From RGIG464 sp045643185 (GTDB lineage: Bacteria; Myxococcota_A; Bradymonadia; UBA4248), in contig JAZUKH010000255.1 in assembly GCA_045643185.1 (NCBI GenBank), positions 1 to 26,672 on the forward strand: 26,672 nucleotides of DNA. The letters are read 5' to 3'. Of the stretch, positions 15,490-24,800 are shown piece by piece. How positions within the stretch are numbered: position 1 is the stretch's first letter; each line of letters begins with the position of its first letter. The position numbers and the translations under genes are program-made. The notes under the pieces are model-generated. The model had not been told where the DNA came from. It did no database searches and saw only the letters and a list, made by a program, of their open reading frames with translations.

Positions 15490-16410
15490 ATGGAAGATTC
15501 CGAAAAAATGACCGAAAACGATCAAAAAACGACTGCCCCCGCAGAGGAAGCACCTAAAGAGAAGAAACAACACTCCAACCTGTTCGTACGTTGCATTTCC
15601 GTCGTCGTAATGCTGCCATGCCTACTGTTGCTGTTGTTTCTCGGCACACCTTGGATGTGGGCAACGTTCATTCTGATCGTTGCATTTATTGGTAATCTCG
15701 AATACATGCGCATCACGAATGGTGATGAGAAGACGTCAACGCGCGTCGTCAGTGCCGTTTTGGCGATCTTGCCGGCGACGGCAGCCTATCTGTGTTTGGG
15801 CGATCAGGCCCCCATGACGACAGCCCACGCGCCAATCATCCTTGCCAGCGCCATCGCGCTCATGCTTTGGGGCACCTTCCTCTTTACGTGTTTCAGACCA
15901 CGTGAGATCCCCAAAGCGAGTTCCGTCATCAACGCCACGCTCGGCAGTTCGCTCTACATCGGGTTCACATTTCTTTGCATTGCGCTCCTCAAACGCGATT
16001 TTTCCGACGGCACCGCGTGGATCATGACATTGCTCTGCATGACCTGGTTCTCGGACACGGGTGCCTACTTCGTCGGACGCAAATTTGGTAAACACAAACT
16101 CGCCCCGATCCTCAGCCCCAAAAAGTCGGTTGAAGGTGCCATCGGCGGCTTCGTCTTTGCCCTGATCGCCGCAGTCGGCGCCAAATTCATTGCATTTCCC
16201 CAGATCGATGTCTGCTATATGCTACTGCTCGGCGTTGTGGCCAACTTCTTAGCCCAGACTGGCGACCTCTCGGAATCGCTCATCAAACGCGCTCACGGCG
16301 TCAAAGACTCAGGTAACATCATTCCGGGACACGGCGGCGTACTTGACCGCTTCGATGCCCTCATCTTCTCGGCGCCGTGGGTCTACGGCTTCGCCTACTT
16401 CATGAATTAA
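15490..16410 (+). CDS. cdsA: Phosphatidate cytidylyltransferase
   Basis: A 306-residue integral membrane enzyme that makes CDP-diacylglycerol from phosphatidic acid and CTP, the precursor of phosphatidylglycerol and phosphatidylethanolamine. The full family signature is present near the C-terminus: SLIKRAHGVKDSGNIIPGHG followed by GVLDRFD. About eight hydrophobic helices precede it. An unusual charged, Lys/Glu-rich cytosolic leader of ~35 residues comes before the first helix. The ATG follows a GAGAGAGA purine stretch. It lies next to the RseP homologue, the usual cdsA-rseP pairing, although dxr and uppS, often found here, are missing. Confidence 0.95.
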   Translation: MEDSEKMTENDQKTTAPAEEAPKEKKQHSNLFVRCISVVVMLPCLLLLLFLGTPWMWATFILIVAFIGNLEYMRITNGDEKTSTRVVSAVLAILPATAAYLCLGDQAPMTTAHAPIILASAIALMLWGTFLFTCFRPREIPKASSVINATLGSSLYIGFTFLCIALLKRDFSDGTAWIMTLLCMTWFSDTGAYFVGRKFGKHKLAPILSPKKSVEGAIGGFVFALIAAVGAKFIAFPQIDVCYMLLLGVVANFLAQTGDLSESLIKRAHGVKDSGNIIPGHGGVLDRFDALIFSAPWVYGFAYFMN

Positions 16411-16457
16411 TCCGCTTTTGCGCCCTTTTTCGCCGATAGGCGAATGTCGAATTGCCC

Positions 16458-18107
16458 ATGGCCGTCGTTTATATTGTCATTCTGATTGGCGTTCTCGTGT
16501 TCGTGCACGAGTTCGGCCATTTTATCGCCGCGCGCATTTTTGACGTCAAAGTCGTCGATTTTTCGATCGGTTTTGGCACCAAGCTCTTTGGCTTCAAGCA
16601 CGGAGATACCCAGTGGACTATCCGACTGCTTCCCCTCGGCGGCTACGTTCAGATGTACGGCGTGGAGTTCGATGAAGTCACCGATACAGAAGATCCGGAT
16701 TTCTCCCGCGCTTACAACAACAAACCGATCTGGCAAAAGGCCATCATCAACCTGGCAGGTCCACTTTTCAACCTGCTCCTGCCAATTCCATTGCTGTTTG
16801 CTGCCTACAGTGCCACACTCGAAGACACGCTTCCTTCAACGGCAGGACTCGTTTTGGACGGGTCAGCCGCAGCAGGTATTCTGCAGCCAGGTGACAAGAT
16901 CATCCAGATCAACGACGAACCCATCCGATACTGGTATCAGGTTCATGACATCGTTGCCGACAATCCCGAAGTGCCGCTCAGCTTCACGATCGAACGCGGC
17001 AAAGAGATCGTCAACCTCACGATCACGCCAGAACTCGTCGATCTGCGTGACTCCATGGACATCACGCATCAAACCGTCGGGCGCATCGGTGTCACGGTCG
17101 ACCAGGCCTATCCGATCATCGGACTCACGGCCCCTAACACCATCGCGGCCCAGGCAGGACTCGCCAATTTCGATGAAATCACGGCTGTCAATCAAAAACC
17201 AGTACGCTCCTATCTCGACCTCGTTCGCGAAGTCAAAGACGCCCCTGAAGGCTCACTCGTATTAGACATTTTGCGCCCTCAAAATGCTGACTTAGAATAC
17301 GGTAATGTCAGCGTTTTGACACCGATCCGCCTGGAAGTTCCCAGCAATGAACGCGATTTGTCCAAGCTCGGCATCGCTTCAGCCGCTAATTTCATCACCC
17401 AGGTCGATCCAAACTCACCGGCGTCCAAAGCCGGTCTGCAACCGGGCGACCAGATCCTTCAACACAATGGTCAACCCGTCAGCCTTTTCCGCTCGACGCT
17501 CGACAATATGGCGCAAAAATACGAAGACGAACACACGCTCCTCGTGCGCCGCAATGGTCAAGATTTCGAGACTAAAATTACCCTTGAACGCATGATGATC
17601 ACCGGCGAGTTTCAGGAAGAAATGCCGATCATCTATGCCGGGATGTACAGCAAGATCCCAACGCTTATGCCCGACCGCATCGAAATGCCTCTCGAAGACC
17701 GCCTCGCCTTTGCTGGCGCCGAATCCGTTAGTACGACGGTCGAAGCCTCTGGCGTCCTCGTCATTTACATCGCGAAAATGTTCCAGGGAAAAGTCTCTAC
17801 CAAATCACTCGGTGGCCCCATTTTGATCGGCCACATGGCTCAAAAAGCCGGTGAAGACGGCATCGACGCGTTTTTACGCATGATGGCCATCGTCTCCATC
17901 AACCTGGGCATCATCAACCTCGTCCCCATTCCGCTCTTCGACGGTGGAAAACTCCTCATTCTTCTTATAGAAGCCATCAAACACGGGCCCCTCTCCACAC
18001 GTTCGCGACAGATCATCGCTTACATCGGACTCGCGATGGTCGCCCTCCTCCTCGTTCTTGCGTTCAAAAACGACCTTGAACGCCTTTGGAACCTGTTTTT
18101 CGGCTAA
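16458..18107 (+). CDS. rseP: RIP metalloprotease RseP (site-2 protease) with three PDZ segments
   Basis: A 549-residue intramembrane zinc protease that cleaves transmembrane substrates such as anti-sigma factors and remnant signal peptides. HEFGH is at residues 17-21 in the first helix; the second metal-binding motif NLVPIPLFDGG is at 487-497. Between them are three PDZ-like segments (about 128-191, 218-274 and 312-378), each with a GLQPGDQI-like carboxylate loop, where typical RseP has two and about 450 residues. ATG 16458 is preferred to the in-frame TTG 16452 because it starts directly with the hydrophobic helix. A small TTCGCC-GATA-GGCGAA hairpin (16429-16444) lies in the gap after cdsA. 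Confidence 0.92.
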   Translation: MAVVYIVILIGVLVFVHEFGHFIAARIFDVKVVDFSIGFGTKLFGFKHGDTQWTIRLLPLGGYVQMYGVEFDEVTDTEDPDFSRAYNNKPIWQKAIINLAGPLFNLLLPIPLLFAAYSATLEDTLPSTAGLVLDGSAAAGILQPGDKIIQINDEPIRYWYQVHDIVADNPEVPLSFTIERGKEIVNLTITPELVDLRDSMDITHQTVGRIGVTVDQAYPIIGLTAPNTIAAQAGLANFDEITAVNQKPVRSYLDLVREVKDAPEGSLVLDILRPQNADLEYGNVSVLTPIRLEVPSNERDLSKLGIASAANFITQVDPNSPASKAGLQPGDQILQHNGQPVSLFRSTLDNMAQKYEDEHTLLVRRNGQDFETKITLERMMITGEFQEEMPIIYAGMYSKIPTLMPDRIEMPLEDRLAFAGAESVSTTVEASGVLVIYIAKMFQGKVSTKSLGGPILIGHMAQKAGEDGIDAFLRMMAIVSINLGIINLVPIPLFDGGKLLILLIEAIKHGPLSTRSRQIIAYIGLAMVALLLVLAFKNDLERLWNLFFG

Positions 18108-18114
18108 ACTTTGA

Positions 18115-18204
18115 TATACTTTTTCGGGGAATCACCCCGGACCGGCGGACAAAACCGCCAGCCTTCCCACGCTCGTCACTGAGTAAGGGATTTTGGTCTG
18201 AATC
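18115..18204 (+). promoter_or_regulatory. Leader with two hairpins before tsaB
   Basis: The 97-base gap after rseP starts with a TATACT box (18115-18120) that has no good -35. It then holds CGGGG-AATCA-CCCCG (18125-18139) and GGCGG-ACAAAA-CCGCC (about 18143-18158). They could be the 3' end of the upstream transcript or a structured leader of tsaB. No known riboswitch was recognised. Confidence 0.35.
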
Positions 18205-18960
18205 ATGAAAACACCTACACCCAACGATCTTACGCTCGCCCTTGACACGGCTTCCCCCATTCAATCCCTCGCCCTGACACGCGGACACGACATTTTGTTC
18301 GAATCCACCTCGCGCTCCGTCAGCAAAGACGGCCCAGGTCTGCTCTCGCTCGTCGACACAGCTCTCAAATACTGTCATGTCACGATCAAAGACGTCGATC
18401 GACTCGTTGTTTCCCGTGGACCCGGCGCCTTTACAGGCCTGCGCGTCTCGATGGCCATGCTCAAGTCGTTTGCCATGACCCTCGACATTCCGCTCTACGC
18501 AGGTTCCACGCTCAACGCGTTAGCACGCGACGCACAGCCCTTCGCCGGCATCATCGCGGCCTGTATCGACGCGCGACGCGGTGAGCTCTACGTGGCCTTC
18601 TATCAACAAAAAGACGGACAACTCGTTGCCTTGAGCGACGAATTACTCCAAACGCCGTCTGCCTTTACAGAATACGTCGATGCGCACTTCGCTGGTCAGG
18701 ATATCCTGTGCTTGGGACCCGCATTCCCCAACTACACCAAAAAGCTCGTCAGCACGAACGCACGACTGCACTTCACCGAAATGCCCGTCGCACCACGTGC
18801 CGCAGCACTCGCCTTCGATGCCCTCGAGAATCACCCGGATTCCATGCCTGACACACCCATCGAAGCACTTGAACCAAAATACATCCGTCTCGAAGACTTC
18901 GTGACACCCAAACCTTTCGATTTTTCACAACCTACTCAATACCGACACGAAAACGCCTAA
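18205..18960 (+). CDS. tsaB: tRNA threonylcarbamoyladenosine synthesis protein TsaB
   Basis: A 251-residue protein of the TsaB/YeaZ family, partner of TsaD and TsaE in making t6A37 on ANN-decoding tRNAs. It opens with the ASKHA-fold motif LALDTASPIQSLAL and carries the typical VSRGPGAFTGLRVSMAMLKSF stretch near residues 70-90, then CIDARRGELYVAFY. Length is near the family norm of about 230. ATG 18205 is about 13 bases after an AAGGGA stretch. It lies between rseP and lspA, in the same direction, probably in one transcript. Confidence 0.92.
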   Translation: MKTPTPNDLTLALDTASPIQSLALTRGHDILFESTSRSVSKDGPGLLSLVDTALKYCHVTIKDVDRLVVSRGPGAFTGLRVSMAMLKSFAMTLDIPLYAGSTLNALARDAQPFAGIIAACIDARRGELYVAFYQQKDGQLVALSDELLQTPSAFTEYVDAHFAGQDILCLGPAFPNYTKKLVSTNARLHFTEMPVAPRAAALAFDALENHPDSMPDTPIEALEPKYIRLEDFVTPKPFDFSQPTQYRHENA

Positions 18961-19019
18961 GTCATTAGAAACGCACAAACGCGTTTTCTGTCTTTGATAC
19001 ATTCATACTTTCCACGATT

Positions 19020-19877
19020 ATGGCTGATAAATTCAAAAAACTGATCGCTGTTCTGCTCATCCTCATTTTTGCCGTCCTGTTTGACCAGGCGACCAAGTTT
19101 TGGGCAGAAAACAACTTTGCCTCTGTTCGCTACCCCGACCACCAGATCGAAGTCACGGTCACACCCGACCAGGCTGATCTTACACTCGAAGAATTCGTCA
19201 AAAAGAACTATGACTCGTTGAACGACGAGGACGCACTCCGCGTCACTTCGAGCGCCACACGAAACGGCGAACGACTGCGTGCAACCGATAAACTCGCCGC
19301 CGACGACAAAGTGGCATTCAATCACCTCTCCAAAACCGTCGTCGATGGTTACTTCGATTATCAATACGCCCGAAACCCCGGCGCAGCATGGAGCTTCATG
19401 GCCGACAAAAGCGCGACGTTCCGTGCCTGGTTCTTTGGCATTACTGGCATCATTGCCATGATCGCACTCGGGATCTTCATTGGTGTTAGCAAATGGAAGA
19501 CTCAAAAACCGCTCATCATTGCACTCGCCTGCGTCATGGGTGGCGCGCTCGGTAACATCATCGACCGATTCAGACTCACCTACGTCATTGACTTCATCTC
19601 ATGGCACATCGGTGAACATTATTGGCCGACCTTTAACATCGCTGACGTCTTTGTCACATGCGGTATCGCATTTCTCATTATCGACGTGATCATTCACGGC
19701 AAAGACGAGAAAAAAAACAAAGACACGGTTGCGCAAGAAGAAACACCGACTGCTGACAACGAACTGCCTGCAAACGACAAAACCGATGAAACGGCGTCAA
19801 ACATCAAAACCGATGAAATTGCGTCAAACGTCAAAACCGATGAAATTGCGTCAAACGACGAAAAATCCGCGACATAA
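19020..19877 (+). CDS. lspA: Lipoprotein signal peptidase (signal peptidase II)
   Basis: A 285-residue membrane aspartyl protease that cuts signal peptides from diacylated prolipoproteins. The catalytic pair is Asp182 (GNIIDRF) and Asp209 (FNIADVF), 27 residues apart as in E. coli LspA. Helix one (LIAVLLILIFAVLFDQATKFW) and the YARNPGAAWSF motif are present. Two oddities: a hydrophilic insertion of about 60-70 residues between helix one and that motif, on the periplasmic side, and a ~55-residue polar C-terminal tail ending in three copies of a KTDEIASN(V/I) repeat. The family is usually about 160-200 residues. The gene is last in its run, before a hairpin repeat and terminator. Substrates would include the lipoproteins encoded at 6986 and 9324. 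Confidence 0.93.
   Translation: MADKFKKLIAVLLILIFAVLFDQATKFWAENNFASVRYPDHQIEVTVTPDQADLTLEEFVKKNYDSLNDEDALRVTSSATRNGERLRATDKLAADDKVAFNHLSKTVVDGYFDYQYARNPGAAWSFMADKSATFRAWFFGITGIIAMIALGIFIGVSKWKTQKPLIIALACVMGGALGNIIDRFRLTYVIDFISWHIGEHYWPTFNIADVFVTCGIAFLIIDVIIHGKDEKKNKDTVAQEETPTADNELPANDKTDETASNIKTDEIASNVKTDEIASNDEKSAT
19779..19859 (+). repeat. Three 27-bp tandem repeats in the lspA tail
   Basis: Units 19779-19805, 19806-19832 and 19833-19859 encode KTDETASNI, KTDEIASNV and KTDEIASND. The last two units are almost identical in DNA, as expected from slippage. Copy number may vary between strains. Confidence 0.8.
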
Positions 19878-19914
19878 CGCATTTAATTATCATCATCTTT
19901 TTGAATCTTAAAAA

Positions 19915-19951
19915 GCGCTGCCCTCGCGAAGCCAAAGGCAAGCGGGCAGGC
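19915..19951. repeat. Isolated hairpin of the GAAGCCRAAGGCAA family
   Basis: The core GAAGCCAAAGGCAA (19928-19941) differs by one base from the three cores at 2989-3226. It is enclosed by CTGCCC (19918-19923) plus GC (19926-19927) and GC (19942-19943) plus GGGCAG (19944-19949), leaving a two-base bulge. The outer stem sequence differs from the other copies while the fold is kept. It lies between convergent genes, just before the bidirectional terminator. Confidence 0.7.
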
Positions 19952-19958
19952 AATAAAA

Positions 19959-19982
19959 AAAGGGGGGAATGATCCCCCCTTT
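19959..19982. terminator. Bidirectional intrinsic terminator between lspA and the ABC operon
   Basis: AAAGGGGGG (19959-19967) pairs with CCCCCCTTT (19974-19982) around AATGAT. T-rich sequence follows on the plus strand and the A tract at 19954-19961 provides a T run on the minus strand. It serves both the cdsA-lspA run and the convergent ABC operon. Confidence 0.85.
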
Positions 19983-20001
19983 ATTTGTTTTTTTGACCAG
20001 A

Positions 20002-20772
20002 CTAGATGAAGTCGCGGCGTTCAAAGACCACGCACGCAATGCAAAGAAGCACGACGCAATATGCCAGGCCATGTAGCGATCCCCAACCGACGTGAGTCCA
20101 GGGAACGGTCAACGAATAACTGACCTGTGTCGACAAATCATAATGGGCGAGGTCTGGAAGAAGGAACTGCGCGCCATACATGACTGCGCGAGTCGCAGGA
20201 TTATCGCTGCGACCGGCAAAATAAGTGAACTGATCGTAGAGACTGCCAAGAATGAACACACCGATGCTCATCAACGAGGCGAGTACTGCACTTGAAAACG
20301 TGGTGAACATCAACGCGGTGGCGGCAACGATCAGGGATTTGATGTAGACCATTATGAAGGCCTGCCAAAGAACGACGTCGATCGTCATGCCACGGAAGAG
20401 CAGAATGGCCAAAAAGACCAGAAACATGGCGAGCAACTCGACAAAGAGCGTGAGCGCTATACCGCAGTAACGGCCAAGAATGACCTCATATCGACGAATC
20501 GGTTTAGAAAGGATCGTGTAGATAATGCGGCGATCCATTTCTTTGTGAAGCATGCTGACGCCCGTGTAAATACCCAGAGCGACAGCCATAACCGTGATGA
20601 ACGTTACGCCAACGTCACGAATAACGCGAACTTGTTCGTAAAGAGAAAGTTCACCGAGGACGAGTGAAAACAACAGGATGGCGATGGCAAAAAAGCCGAT
20701 ACCGTAAAGGATCTTGTTGCGAATAGCCTCACGAAACGTCTGGATCGTAAAAGCTCCGATGGTTTTAAACAT
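20002..20772 (-). CDS. ABC-2 type transporter permease
   Basis: A 256-residue protein with about six hydrophobic helices, starting MFKTIGAFTIQTFREAIRNKILYG. That N-terminus and the later EMDRRIIYTILSKPIRRYEVILGRY motif are typical of ABC-2/NosY-like permeases. It pairs with the ATPase encoded immediately upstream (three-base gap) to form an exporter or membrane-remodelling complex of unknown substrate. It is the last gene of a three-gene minus-strand operon that ends at the shared terminator at 19959-19982. Stop is TAG. Confidence 0.85.
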   Translation of the reverse strand: MFKTIGAFTIQTFREAIRNKILYGIGFFAIAILLFSLVLGELSLYEQVRVIRDVGVTFITVMAVALGIYTGVSMLHKEMDRRIIYTILSKPIRRYEVILGRYCGIALTLFVELLAMFLVFLAILLFRGMTIDVVLWQAFIMVYIKSLIVAATALMFTTFSSAVLASLMSIGVFILGSLYDQFTYFAGRSDNPATRAVMYGAQFLLPDLAHYDLSTQVSYSLTVPWTHVGWGSLHGLAYCVVLLCIACVVFERRDFI

Positions 20773-20775
20773 GCG

Positions 20776-21861
20776 CTATGCCCCCTTCTCAACTTCGGCG
20801 TTAGCTTTTTCTGCATCTGGCGCTTTGGCCGCATCCGCAGCAGAGTCGGCATCTTCAGATTTCACGATGTGATCGCTTTTTTCAGCTGCCACGACCTGAC
20901 TAGCCGCAGTATCACTCACGGTGCTTTTTGCAGTCGACTTGTTATCCTGCATGAAGAAAGCCTCAAGGTCATCGCGACGCTGCATGACATGCTCGACGCG
21001 CAAGCCTTCGTTCATGGCTAACATTAAAATATCGTTGACCGAGGCATCGCCCGACACCGTGATCAAATGTTGGTGCGTGCGCGACTCAAGTCGAACGCCG
21101 TCAATGGACTTCATCTTCTCGACCCACGCGGTCGTCGCTTCACCGACCACGACGATCTCAACGATCTGCTGATTCGAGAGCAACTCGTTGAGCGTGCCCA
21201 CGACTTCCATCACACCGTTACGGATCACACCAACTCGGTCACAAAGTCGTTCGACATCAGGCAAAATGTGACTTGAGAAAAACACCGTCTTGCCCTGATT
21301 CTGGGCTTCGCGAATAATGTCAGACACGTCACGGCGACCGATAGGGTCAAGACCTGACTGCGGTTCGTCCAAGATGACCAGTTCAGGATCACCAATAAGT
21401 GCCTGAGCCAAACCAATGCGCTGCAACATACCTTTCGAGAACTGACCAAGCCGTTTGTTACGTGCGTGAGAAAGACCAACGCGGTCTAACCACATCTCAA
21501 CGCGTTTTTTACGAAGATCACTGTCGATGCCATACAACTGGGCGTAAAAATCGAGGATTTCGTAGGCGGTAAGGCATTCGTAGTAATAACTGATCTCAGG
21601 CAGATAACCCAGTTTCTGGCTGCAGCGACGGTCACGACTGTCATAGCCCATCAGAGTCGCCGAGCCCTGGGTCGGCTTGATGAGTCCCGTCATCATCTTG
21701 ATCGTCGTGGTCTTGCCGGCTCCGTTCGGGCCGATCAAACCAAAGATCTCGCCAGGTTCAACCACGAGCGACACGCCTTTCACCGCGTCAACACGTTTAC
21801 GACGAAAACCGGCATAAAACGTCTTATGTAAGTCTTTAAGTTCAATAATTGGTGTAGTCAT
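20776..21861 (-). CDS. ABC transporter ATP-binding protein
   Basis: A 361-residue ATPase. Walker A GPNGAGKT is residues 44-51, the signature FSKGMLQRIGLAQAL is near 136, Walker B LVILDEPQSGLD near 158, and the switch His (FSSHILPDVE) near 196. It belongs to the CcmA/NosF-like group that partners ABC-2 permeases. After residue ~300 there is a low-complexity Ala/Lys/Glu/Asp tail of about 60 residues absent from usual family members. It starts two bases after the TAA of the 1057-residue protein and is followed three bases later by the permease, so the three are almost certainly co-translated. Confidence 0.9.
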   Translation of the reverse strand: MTTPIIELKDLHKTFYAGFRRKRVDAVKGVSLVVEPGEIFGLIGPNGAGKTTTIKMMTGLIKPTQGSATLMGYDSRDRRCSQKLGYLPEISYYYECLTAYEILDFYAQLYGIDSDLRKKRVEMWLDRVGLSHARNKRLGQFSKGMLQRIGLAQALIGDPELVILDEPQSGLDPIGRRDVSDIIREAQNQGKTVFFSSHILPDVERLCDRVGVIRNGVMEVVGTLNELLSNQQIVEIVVVGEATTAWVEKMKSIDGVRLESRTHQHLITVSGDASVNDILMLAMNEGLRVEHVMQRRDDLEAFFMQDNKSTAKSTVSDTAASQVVAAEKSDHIVKSEDADSAADAAKAPDAEKANAEVEKGA

Positions 21862-21863
21862 GA

Positions 21864-24800
21864 TTATACGTGGAACGTAAGGAAGAAACTCGTGTAGCCA
21901 TCCGGCTGGTCAGAAATGTCAAGCTGTGCGTTAAACTGCTTCAGAATCGGCAGAATCAACGCAATCGTCTCACACGCCGGGTAGGTCAGCATCAAACGTT
22001 TGGAGCTCACGAGCATTTCGAGGATATCGTCGTCGTGACATGGCACGATGTTGATCTTATCGAGCGTTTCAAGCATCTCTTTGCGTGTCAAACGACGACC
22101 ATTGTGCGTAATCGAGGCGGAGCAACTGTTTTTGAACGGCTGCAACGTGATGCGAAGCTGACTGTCCATATCAGTCGTAATGAACGCGTCATCGATCAAC
22201 AAATCGACGAGTAGACCAATGACCGTGATGAAAGCCGCAGTGAGCACATCATCCTGAACGAGGTTGTCGGTATCGTCGATATCAAAATAGCCATTTGTAT
22301 CCAAGCTGATCGCGATATTCTTCTTGAGGTAACGACAACGGTTTTGGGCGTTTAACACGACCTGTTCCAAACCGGCTGGCGCATACGACACCTGATTCTT
22401 CATGGCTTTGTAGAGCGCCTCGACGTGTTCCCAGATCACGGGATCGGTCTTGGAACGCGGTTTGAAGGTCTCATACAGCACGTGGATGTGTTCGAGCTGT
22501 CGTTGGAAGAACGCCGTTGGAAGCGCGATCGGCACTTTGATGAACTCAAGATCGGCCATATCCGGACGTTTCCACGCCGGACAAACATTGTGCGCCACGT
22601 TCAGGAACCAGTAGAGCAACGCCTCCAAGTCCGCGCGCGACACGTCTTTGCGAATTCCCATGTGGTGCAGGTCGAACAACAACGCGATGATGGGCGGAAA
22701 ATCGGTCAAAATGCCCAACGGCGTCATACGCTGATCGAGCTGTTTGAGCTCGGCTGCCAACAACGACGGCTCATCGCAAGCCGGCAACGCCAAAAGCAGG
22801 TTCAACGCCGAAACCATCTTGGTGAAGAAGCTCTGGGCTCGATCGCTCGCCGCCGTCATCGGCTCAGGCAACCCCGCGTTGCGAAGCGCCAACACGATGC
22901 GACGATACTGGTTTTCGAGCGACACATTTTCGGTATTCACAAAGTCGCTCTCTGGCAACTCGTCCAAGTGCTGTACCAGCGCACGACGAACGTCCGTAAA
23001 GCCACAGATCGTCACCATGTGCAAAAGCTTGCGAATGATCGAACAATAATACTCCGTCGACGTCGGCGTCGACGAATTGACCCAAACAAGCTGAAGCTCC
23101 GCAATCAGGTCGCCCAGCGTCGTATGAAGAAAATACGTGATGGATTCACGCGGCGCACCAGGCGACTGGTAAAGCGACAAAAGCGATTCGTAAAACAGCG
23201 ATTCTGCATGCAGGATCGGCGCCTCAGGATCAATGTTGACGTGTTCGTACAACTTGTCACAAATCGTTTCAAAAAGTCCCGCGCAAAGATAGATGCCCTG
23301 GACCACGGCTTCGCTCGGATCGACCGACTTGTCTTCCGAAATATGTGACAACAACGTCAAAATGACTTCGCAAATACGAATGAGCGCATGGCACTTCAGC
23401 TGACGCGCATCGATCAAAATGTCTTCGATCGTATCGCAGTCGATCGATCTCGGATTTTCGACCTGCGCAAAAAGCTTTTCGGTGAACTCCTTCGCACGAT
23501 GCACCACAGAATACGCCGTCGGCGTATGACTCGCCGATGGGCGCGCAAAAAGAACTCGCATCGCCGAATTCGAAAGCTGTTCGAGGTCTTCGGTCGATAT
23601 ATCCACAGACGGAAATGCCTGAATATCGTCCGAAAATCGAACGAACGCTTCCGCGCAAGAATAAGGATAGTTGTCCCAGTGCGACGAAAATCCTTTGAAT
23701 TGTTCCGCAAGCCATTCGATCTCGTGCTTCTCGGCCAATTCTTGCAAAGACGTCACGTGTTCACGAAGCGCTTCCGGCTGAACGCCCTCAAAAAATAGGT
23801 GCGGCGTCGCCTCATTGATGAAAGCCTGCCAACGATTGGCCAGAGGCTGAGCGTCTGCACCAAGATCAAGCTGTTTCGTGATCATCTCACGAAGGTGCGC
23901 GATCTTTTTCTCCGTCAATACCGCAGAAAATCGCTCCTTCAAAAGTTCCACGACCTCAAGATACTGCTTAAAAATACTCTGAGGCGGCTTATGCGACGTA
24001 TCCGTAACCCGACCCATCGCTTCATACACAGGGATCAACTTCTGACTAATGTCGAGGAATTTATATTCATTGGCGATCTGAGCGGCATTCGTCAAGCATT
24101 TGGCGGCATCGGCATAGCCGCTTGGATTCCCGTAATGAATGCACGACTCTATGTAGTGAAGCGATTCAACAAGACACGCCTCGATCGAACGAGCCACTTT
24201 GATAAACGTACGCGACGTCAAAGCGCTATCTTCCATCGGCAGCGGCGCTTCACAGCTCGGATCGCTCGGCGTCACTTCGTACGTCTGATACAATTTGCCC
24301 AAAATGTCCGCAAATCGACTCGTATCAAACGATTCGTATCGCGTCGCCAACGAACGCAACACATACATCATGCAATTCAAAATCTCGATGCCGTGATCCG
24401 CAAACTCATGCATCTTCAATCCGTCAAAACGACGAACGGCTTCCGCACCAATGTCCACATCCGCAAACGAGAACGGCATGTGCTGCGTGATATAACCCAA
24501 AAGCGGAAGATGATCCTCCATCCCACAGAAACACATCATATTGGCAAGTCGGTTAAACTGCTTGATCAGATCACACACGACGTCGCACTGCTTCTGGATC
24601 ATCAAAAGCTCAAAATCGTCAAACAGACGCATCAAAATAAGCGAAATAAACTGAGCCTGCTGTGTCGTCTCCGTTTCGGAACTCGTCGACTCCGATTTCT
24701 GACTACGCGCCGAAAGCTGCTTGTGGACCTCTTCAGGATTCAACGTCTGAGTCGTCACACAGCCTTTCGTCTCCGGCCCAGGCTCGTCCTCGGGCTCTTC

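Noticed and set aside
18115..18204. Riboswitch before tsaB
   Set aside because: Two short hairpins are visible but no known aptamer pattern, and the downstream gene is not a typical riboswitch target.
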